DNA from: Chryseobacterium sp. c4a | GTDB lineage: Bacteria; Bacteroidota; Bacteroidia; Flavobacteriales; Weeksellaceae | Direction: 5' to 3' | DNA: 64,000 nt | NCBI RefSeq assembly: GCF_009900745.1 | Contig: NZ_WXVU01000006.1 | Coordinates: 1 to 64,000 of the forward strand | Part shown: piece by piece, positions 63,064-64,000 of the stretch | Layout: every line of letters begins with the position of its first letter | How positions within the stretch are numbered: position 1 is the first letter of the stretch | Made by a program: the position numbers and the translations under genes | Notes under the pieces: generated by a model | Told to the model about the DNA's origin: nothing | Database searches by the model: none | What the model saw: the letters and a program-made list of their open reading frames with translations, nothing else

Positions 63064-64000
63064 ATGAAAAAAATTCTACTTCCTATTATTTTGATTTCCA
63101 CATATATTTCTGCACAAATTCCTGCAGGATATTATGACGGAACAGAGGGACTCACAGGCTATGCCCTGAAAACTAAGATTCATGATATTATTTCTCAGAA
63201 AAATATCAGCTGGAATTATGATGGGCTTCAACTCTTCTATAAACAAACCGATCTGGATAAATATTATGATCATGATGCCAGTAATACAGAATATTTGCTG
63301 GATATTTATTCCGAAATTCCTACCGGAGCCGATGCTTATGAATATGTCATCACTCAGTTAGGCGGAGGAAGTGCTGAAGGTTCCGGATATAATAAGGAAC
63401 ATATGATGCCGCAGAGTACATTTACCACTATTTGGTACGAAGCAAATAAGAAGAAGACTATTAGTGATTATCCTATGTTTTCAGATTTGAATTTCATTAT
63501 ACCTGCTGATGCCAGAATCAATCAATTAAGAAACAATTATCCTTACGGTATAGCAGGTACTACTAATTATTATACTTTTACTAATACTTCGAAAATATCT
63601 AAGGCGGCCATTCCTAATTACCCTTATGTAGGAAGAGTGTATGAACCTATTGATGAATTTAAAGGAGATGTTGCGAGATCTTTATTGTATTTTGTTGTAA
63701 GATATGAAGGTAAATTAGGTTCGTTTAATACGGCATACAGTACATCTGCAAATATAAACCCTACAACAGATCAGTGTCCGCTTGACGGAACGGAAGAAAG
63801 AGCGATTGATCTTCCTTATGTTGAAATGCTGAAACAATGGAGTACTGCAGATCCGGTTTCACAAAGGGAAATTGACAGGAATAATGCAATATATGCAATA
63901 CAAAATAATAGGAACCCATTTATTGATCACCCGGAGTGGGTGAATATGATCTGGTCAGAAACTCCAGACGCTATAGCACCTTCGGCACCGGGATCATTAA
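63064..64000 (+). CDS. Secreted endonuclease I family protein, partial at right edge
   Basis: This frame is open from ATG 63064 to the window end (312 codons). It has a signal peptide (MKKILLPIILISTYISAQ) and an endonuclease I domain (PF04231): GYYDGTEGLTGYALKTKIHD at the mature N-terminus, catalytic H113 in GYNKEHMMPQSTF, then DLNFIIPADARINQLRNNYP and FKGDVARSLLYFVVRY. The last residues, APSAPGSL, look like the start of a fibronectin-type linker, so a C-terminal FN3 and T9SS domain probably follow. It is likely an extracellular nuclease for DNA or RNA scavenging. Confidence 0.9.
   Translation, partial: MKKILLPIILISTYISAQIPAGYYDGTEGLTGYALKTKIHDIISQKNISWNYDGLQLFYKQTDLDKYYDHDASNTEYLLDIYSEIPTGADAYEYVITQLGGGSAEGSGYNKEHMMPQSTFTTIWYEANKKKTISDYPMFSDLNFIIPADARINQLRNNYPYGIAGTTNYYTFTNTSKISKAAIPNYPYVGRVYEPIDEFKGDVARSLLYFVVRYEGKLGSFNTAYSTSANINPTTDQCPLDGTEERAIDLPYVEMLKQWSTADPVSQREIDRNNAIYAIQNNRNPFIDHPEWVNMIWSETPDAIAPSAPGSL

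Noticed and set aside
1-64000. CRISPR arrays, tRNA or rRNA genes
   Set aside because: No regularly spaced direct repeats and no cloverleaf or rRNA signatures were seen on either strand.

Overview
The window reads as chromosomal DNA of a Flavobacteriia member, most likely Chryseobacterium or a close Weeksellaceae relative. The DNA is AT-rich. Many promoters carry the Bacteroidetes -7 box TAnnTTTG, a few with a TTTG-like -33 box. Shine-Dalgarno sequences are largely absent. Six secreted proteins end in type IX secretion (T9SS) type A sorting domains of the 'YPNP...G.Y' type. The assignment rests on protein and promoter style; no 16S rRNA is present.

Layout. 1-247: cut end of an IS3-family insertion sequence. 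374-5191 (+): dapD, then a four-gene glycan cassette (GT87-like, GT2, polysaccharide deacetylase, GT4). 5198-12663 (+): complete histidine operon hisGDCBHAFI(E), preceded by a His-rich leader peptide and attenuator, closed by a terminator. 12859-21458 (+): tightly packed four-gene operon of a T9SS-sorted repeat protein, two large Rhs/YD-type proteins (the second with an Rhs core and a variable C-terminal tip) and a small lipoprotein; an RNA-ligase pseudogene follows. 21946-25740 (-): three tandem paralogous M28 metallopeptidases. 26146-26808 (-): rplT and rpmI. 27205-40650: accessory block with lipoproteins, an alpha/beta hydrolase, a six-gene run of SUKH/DUF4274-type immunity-like proteins and a TPR histidine kinase with its NarL-type regulator. 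40798-43369 (-): infC and thrS. 43462-47345: a DUF4932 putative metallopeptidase, an M19 dipeptidase and a conserved helical protein. 47495-51799 (+): leuACDB. 51913-53755 (-): MazG-like, thioredoxin-fold, DUF4230 and small protein genes. 54021-55168 (-): a lipoprotein resembling TNT-type NAD glycohydrolase toxins and a zinc-ribbon partner. 55676-61013 (-): two reprolysin-like T9SS metalloproteases. 61217-62871 (-): DinB protein and acyl-CoA dehydrogenase. 63064 to the right edge (+): secreted endonuclease I, incomplete.

How it fits together. Core biosynthesis (diaminopimelate, histidine, leucine) and translation genes alternate with accessory blocks for secreted enzymes and interbacterial conflict. 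The strongest points for follow-up are: the Rhs operon led by a T9SS-sorted protein, the orphan immunity array, the TNT-like lipoprotein with a possible cognate partner, the thrS-infC and rpmI-rplT halves separated by about 14 kb, the AUA start inferred for infC, and the his attenuator, whose antiterminator pairing can be read directly from the sequence.
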